Part shown: piece by piece, positions 59,401 through 64,000 of the stretch
How the letters are laid out: each line of letters begins with the position of its first letter
How positions within the stretch are numbered: the stretch's first letter is position 1
Origin: Aptenodytes patagonicus
Taxonomy: Eukaryota; Chordata; Aves; Sphenisciformes; Spheniscidae
Assembly: GCF_965638725.1 (NCBI RefSeq)
Contig: NC_134949.1
Location: forward strand, 119,721,794 to 119,785,793
Length of the DNA: 64,000 nt
Direction of reading: 5' to 3'
The notes under the pieces: generated by a model
Databases searched by the model: none
Seen by the model: the letters and a program-made list of their open reading frames with translations, nothing else
What the model was told of the DNA's origin: nothing
Translations under genes and position numbers: made by a program

Positions 59401-62400
59401 CTGAACTTAACATGCATGAGGGTGTACTAATATGAGGATCCATTTTACTAACCTTCCTTTTCTTCTTCACGTTCTCCCTATGTGATTTCAATAGCCTCAT
59501 TTGCATGCTTCACCTTATCCTTATTTTTGTTTCATCCCCTCTTACCCCACCTTTCCTCCCTGTTATGCTGGATAATTAAGAGCTGGCAGTAAGTGTATTT
59601 GACGAAGGGCAAAAAACATTAAGGAAAGTGATTAACCACTCTCCACTCCCCAAACAATTTATGTACATGTTTAGACTCATCTAATCTATGCTTTGCTAAA
59701 AGCTGGATTAGATGGGGTTTCCTCTTGGTTTGCAGGGATGGGGCTGGCCCTCTCGAACTGCAGTTCTTGGGGCTCCTCTGGGTCTCGGTTTGTTTACTTG
59801 TTCTGAGAGGGTTCCTCTTTTCCTCCCTCTCCCTTTCCAAAAAGCCTCACCTTTTCTATGTGTGTCTGAAGATGGCCGCTGCTGGATAAATGGCCTTTGT
59901 TGTAGCACTCATGTGAAAACTTTCTTTTTGCCTGGCACAGCTTTTTCTCCCTCTTGAATAACCATGGCATCTAGGGAAGAAAGTTAGACCCTTTCTAACT
60001 GTGGTTATAAATTCGTGTATGGGGGGTCAGTGTATTGTCTGCTCTCTATTATAGTCCAACACACTGCTTGAGGTTACCTAAAAACACAGTTTAAAGTACA
60101 GACTTGTATTCATTATCAGGTTCTCCATCACCTATGACAGAGATATTGCATTAATTGCAATAATCAAGGTAGTGTTGAAAATGATAGATTGCAATTTTTC
60201 CCCTTTTCTTTTTCTTTAGACAGGGGTCTTGCCTTTCCACACCTTGTGAAATGTTTTTCTGCACTTCTATAATGAAAGGGAATTCCCCAGACACCAGTCC
60301 TGGGGGTATTTGGTATCCTTTATAAAAGTTAGATGCCTTGCATTTTAACATCCAAATATCTTAGATCACTCTGTCACCTTTGCTGACACTAAATAATGCC
60401 CAACTTGTGCCACGTTGGTGTCTGACACATAGTTAAAGCCCTGCTCAGTACAGCCAACGGTAGATTTTGCTATACGAGCAGGCCAGAAGCCCTCTGCCAC
60501 CTTACTGAGGCACCGACTTTGCTTCCTTTGCCTTTTGATAAAGTGACAATGTCTTTCTGTCTCTGTGGTCTGACATCTGGATCGCTATGACCAGAGTATC
60601 TGTAGACTGTGTGGGACCAGAAGATGCTACTCTTTCTGTCAGTGTTGGCACAGAGGTGGATGTTATGAGCAGTCTTAACCTTTTTTACATATATTTTAGT
60701 ATGTACTCTTACATACTAGGTCATGGTTGGTGTTTGCCATCTTAAATCCTGCTTTGATTTTAAGTAAGAGCTTATATTGGCTGAGCAGCCACTGACTTCC
60801 ATGAGAGTTGCATCACAAATGGAAAATGGCATTTATAGTCTCCTCAGCTTACCGTTGGGGTTCTTTCTCTGAAGTCTGGGGCTTCAAACCAACATGCAAC
60901 AGTAGCCGTTTGAGAAGCAAATGGAGAAATGCCTTTATTACTCAAAAAGCAGAGTGAAACTTTGGGGAAAAAAGGGTACAGAATCGAGCAACAGTTACGC
61001 ATTTCTGCATCCAGCGGTTGAATAATAAGCCTCAACAGCTCTGAGCTTTCCTCTTGTAAAGAGAGGGATTTTGTTATGTCAGTGCAACTTTTTTAAGGCC
61101 AAAAGGGTTGCTAGTCCCCGTGTTTTCACTAACCTCTGCACTACCTGCAAGTAATTGTAACGGAGATCATCTGTTAGCTTCTATCTTGCTGCCAAGCTGG
61201 ACCTGTATCACAAGTGGAGAAAGTGCTAGCCAGCCAAGCGTGAAATACTCTTTCCTGCATCTCTTTTATTCAGAACTGATGGAAATAACATGTAAGCAAG
61301 TAAAAATCTCAGTAATACATACCTCAGGAGAGAGAACCTTAAAAGGCAGTTTCACTTAACAGCAAATTTGGGGATTTGCATTAGGATCTTTATTTAGATG
61401 CTTTAATCCATGCATTCATCAATTTATCCTGTGACCTAAGCAAATATTTCAGAAATGCTGCAAGAGATTGTAATGCAAAGTCATGGTTTTAAGTACAGTT
61501 CTATGGTTTTTTCCTTCAGTATTTGCTGTATACCAAAATAGGGTAAGATGTCTCTGTAGCTTTTGGGATACTTAGCTGTGCTACAGGCTCCTTTTGAGAT
61601 GAGGAGCAAATCACCTAAGCTTAGGTCCAACAAAGGTCATAAATATGTAAAAATCAGTTACTGAATCCAGTAGCTGGGTCAACTATTTTTTAAAAGCTTG
61701 TTGGCTTTCAAGAGTCCTCATTAATTACCTCCTTCTAAGCATTATGTTTTTGACTCCCTCATTGTGCTTATATGGCTCTCAAATGAGCAACTTGCAGTCA
61801 TTAAGGACTATCTCCTCAAAAGCCCCTAGCAAGTGTTATCCTTATTTAACAGGTAGAAAACTGAAGTACAAAGAGATTCAGGAATTTATTAGCAATAAGA
61901 CAGAATACTTTTGTTACGTCAATGCAATTCATAGATATTTGCAGAGCCTCTAGCTCTGCCATAACTTGTTTCAGCTATTTCAGGACAGGGGTCATGATGT
62001 TGCTAATCTGTTCTTGCTTTTTGATAGTTTTATCCACATTTTGAACAGGACATGGGATGGCTACCTCTTACTTTTTTCTGCTTTCAAACGCCCTTGTTTT
62101 CTAATATTAGGCTGGAACTTCAGATTGCTTCTTTGCACTTCTTTAATGTTAGGGAAAAAGTAAATGAGAAATCCTTGTTTGCTCCCAGGTTCAAGGGCAT
62201 ATAAGTCAGTAAGACTTGTTTAGGTGTCTTGGGATAGAACAGACACCTAAAAGGTCTCCCTCAGTTCTGAATATATCTGTACGTCAACGCTGACACGTTG
62301 TTTTAATCACAAGGTCAGCTGAGCTGGATGCAAGACTTCATCACAGATTTTGCCTGACACGTTGGGATGCCTAATATCTCCATTTTATTGATGAAATGAG

Positions 62401-62451
62401 TAAAATAAAAGGTTGTAACACTAATCTTAGGCAAAGAACTATGGGGTAACG
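56483..62451. other. upstream intergenic DNA, no gene recognised
   Basis: AT-rich sequence shows no exon resembling ADAMTS5, the next gene expected on this side. A GC-richer patch at about 57890-58070 contains a 41-codon ATG frame with a signal-peptide-like start (57897-58022), treated as a finding and not as a gene. Part of an ADAMTS5 3' UTR could lie here unrecognised. Confidence 0.5.
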
Positions 62452-63128
62452 TGGTGGGTTGACCGTGGCTGGCTGCCAGCTGCCCACCCAGCTGCTCCCT
62501 CATTCCTCCTCCTCAGCAGTACAGGGGAAAGAAAATAAGATAGAAAAGCTCATGGATCGAGATAAAGGCAGAGAGATCACTTACCAGTTACTGTCATGAG
62601 CAAACCAAACTTGGCTTGGGAAAAATTGATTTAATTTATTGCCAATTAAAATAGAGTAGGATGGTGAGAAACAAAGACAAAATCTAACCCCCTCTTCCCC
62701 CTACTTTTTTTTCCTAGGCTCAACTTCACTTCCGACTCCTCTGCCTCTCACAAGCGGCGCAGGAGGATGGGGAATGGAGGGTTGTGGTAAGTTCATGACA
62801 GTTCCTCTTTGCTGCTCCTTCCTCCTCAGATATTGTCCCTGCTTTAGCATGGGGCCTCTCCATGGGCTGCAGTCCTTCAGAGCAAACCTGCTCCAGCGTG
62901 GTCTCTCCAGGGGCTGCAGGGGATCCCTCCTGGGGTGCCTGGAGGACCTCCTCCCCCTCTCCCCTGGGTGCTCGCAGGGCTGTTTCTCACACTTTTCCCC
63001 TCACCCCTCACTGCCAGGCAGTGTTTTGCCCTTTCTTACCCAGGCTTCCCCCTGGGCGCCAGCCGCTCCTCACAGAGGCCGCCCTGCAGCCCCCCCATGC
63101 CAGCGCCTGGGCACCTGCAGCCGGTACA
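62452..63128. mobile_element. solo LTR of an avian endogenous retrovirus
   Basis: The element starts TGGTGGGTTGACCGTGGCTG and ends near CCGGTACA, so it has the TG...CA ends of an LTR, about 677 bp. Inside are blocks I recognise from a common bird LTR family: the agctcatggatcgagataaa block, the ggcgcaggaggatggggaat block, tandem variants of ctccagcgtgg...ctccagggg ctgcag, and the gcctggaggacctcctcccc block. Compared with longer copies I recall, several internal tandem units are missing. No gag, pol or env sequence flanks it. Imperfect flanks ggtaac (62445-62450) and ggtact (63129-63134) may be a worn target duplication. Transcriptional strand is not assigned. Confidence 0.8.
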
Positions 63129-64000
63129 GGTACTCTGATTAAAAACGCTGCAGAAAGGTGATGCAGAATGATATCCTGTAGTTTTCACTTTCTAACTGAT
63201 TGTCTTTTTGCCTGACTTCACTGTCGCTGTCACCTGCTACCCTTCCCCTTGGTCTTTTCCCTCTGCCTTTCCCCTTCTAGCCCGGGGCACCAAGGAGGCG
63301 GCAGCAGAAGCAGGGACAAAGATCACTGCAGTGGTGTCATGTTTGCCGCTGTCACAGAAACTAATATCCTCAGCTTTTCTCGCCTGCCTATTCACAGCAT
63401 AAGATTTTCCCAAGCCATGCAAAAATCTAATACCAGGCTCTCTGTTCAGGAGTTAAATGCTTGACGAAATCGATCAAACCGTTTTTACTAGGCTCGGATT
63501 GATGATATCCCATTTTTGGCTGTCCCTTGCTGACGCTTCCTCTGCTCCTCTCTGAGGAGGGCAGGTAAGGTGAGGAGGCCTCTTGCTGCCCTCTGCTTCT
63601 CTCCGTGCATATGCACGTGCTGCTTTCTGCCATCAAGGGGCTGGATCAGACCGGTGGCTGTCAGCAGGAAGAGTGTGAGCACAAGGGCAGTGTGGGCCTC
63701 CCTTTGCTGCTCCCTCCAGTTTTTGGAAGATTTTAAATCGCTGTCATAGTTCACTGCAGAGTTGTGCTCCCTATCTCCCCGGCCGATCTGGAGCAGCTCA
63801 TGTAAGCCACTCCTCTGGCATATAACCTCGCTTGCACAACTCCATATTAAGATTATTAATACACTTTGCCCATGTGAGCAACCCTCGTTGCAGCAATGTA
63901 ACACGTAGCTCAATCACATAATGTTAAAAAAGAGAACTGGAGCAGACACGTAGGCCCCAGTCCTGGAAATATTTATAGTTAGGCTTGACTTCTAGCATCT
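63129..64000. other. intergenic DNA to window end, no gene recognised
   Basis: Moderately GC-rich sequence has short frames on both strands and no recognisable domain. It is not clearly part of the LTR element. Confidence 0.5.

Noticed and set aside
63586..63599. Reverse CTCF-like motif near the window end
   Set aside because: Two mismatches in the conserved TGG end. It is not good enough to add to the cluster.
58918..64000. ADAMTS5 terminal exon expected on this side
   Set aside because: No TSP1 or spacer coding sequence of ADAMTS5 type was seen on either strand. The gene probably lies beyond the window.
1..64000. tRNA, rRNA, CRISPR array or other prokaryote-type system
   Set aside because: No B-box in a cloverleaf context, no rRNA core and no regularly spaced direct repeats were found. 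The genome type is vertebrate.

Overview
This window is vertebrate nuclear DNA, almost certainly from a bird. One multi-exon protein gene is supported. The repeats are avian in type: CR1 retroposon 3' ends carrying the catagaatcacagaat signature, and a solo LTR of a kind I recognise from bird genomes. Everything was read by eye. Exon joins were checked by splice dinucleotides, codon phase and continuity with the known vertebrate protein family.

The gene is ADAMTS1, on the minus strand (CDS 52839 down to 46902, nine coding exons). The joined exons total 2745 nt, giving 914 codons plus stop, and phase is kept across all eight introns. The product is a secreted zinc metalloprotease with signal peptide, propeptide, furin site, catalytic, disintegrin-like, TSP1, Cys-rich, spacer and two further TSP1 units. 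A CpG island of about 2 kb covers exon 1 and the promoter. It holds a TATA element inside a (TA)n run close to the ATG, a second TATA-like box about 600 bp further upstream, and a 9-codon upstream ORF between them. The 3' UTR probably runs to about 45.54 kb.

1-45.5 kb lies downstream of ADAMTS1 and looks like a gene desert. It contains decayed CR1 pieces (4.0-5.9 kb, 9.8 kb), three GC-rich patches, an isolated CpG island at about 12.05-12.38 kb, a pure (CCTTC)n tract of about 198 bp at 39.70 kb, and AT-rich stretches that could be conserved non-coding elements. In other vertebrates CYYR1 lies on this side of ADAMTS1, so the 12 kb island is a candidate for its promoter. No CYYR1 coding sequence was found.

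54-64 kb lies upstream, on the side where ADAMTS5 is expected. It carries three CTCF-like motifs in the same orientation (55.55, 56.22 and 56.47 kb), a second CpG island (about 55.6-56.1 kb) with a TATA box just upstream, a short minisatellite, and the LTR at 62.45-63.13 kb. No ADAMTS5 exon was found. The arrangement suggests a boundary or second promoter element between the two protease genes. I found no tRNA, rRNA, CRISPR or prokaryotic-type system and no convincing second protein-coding gene.
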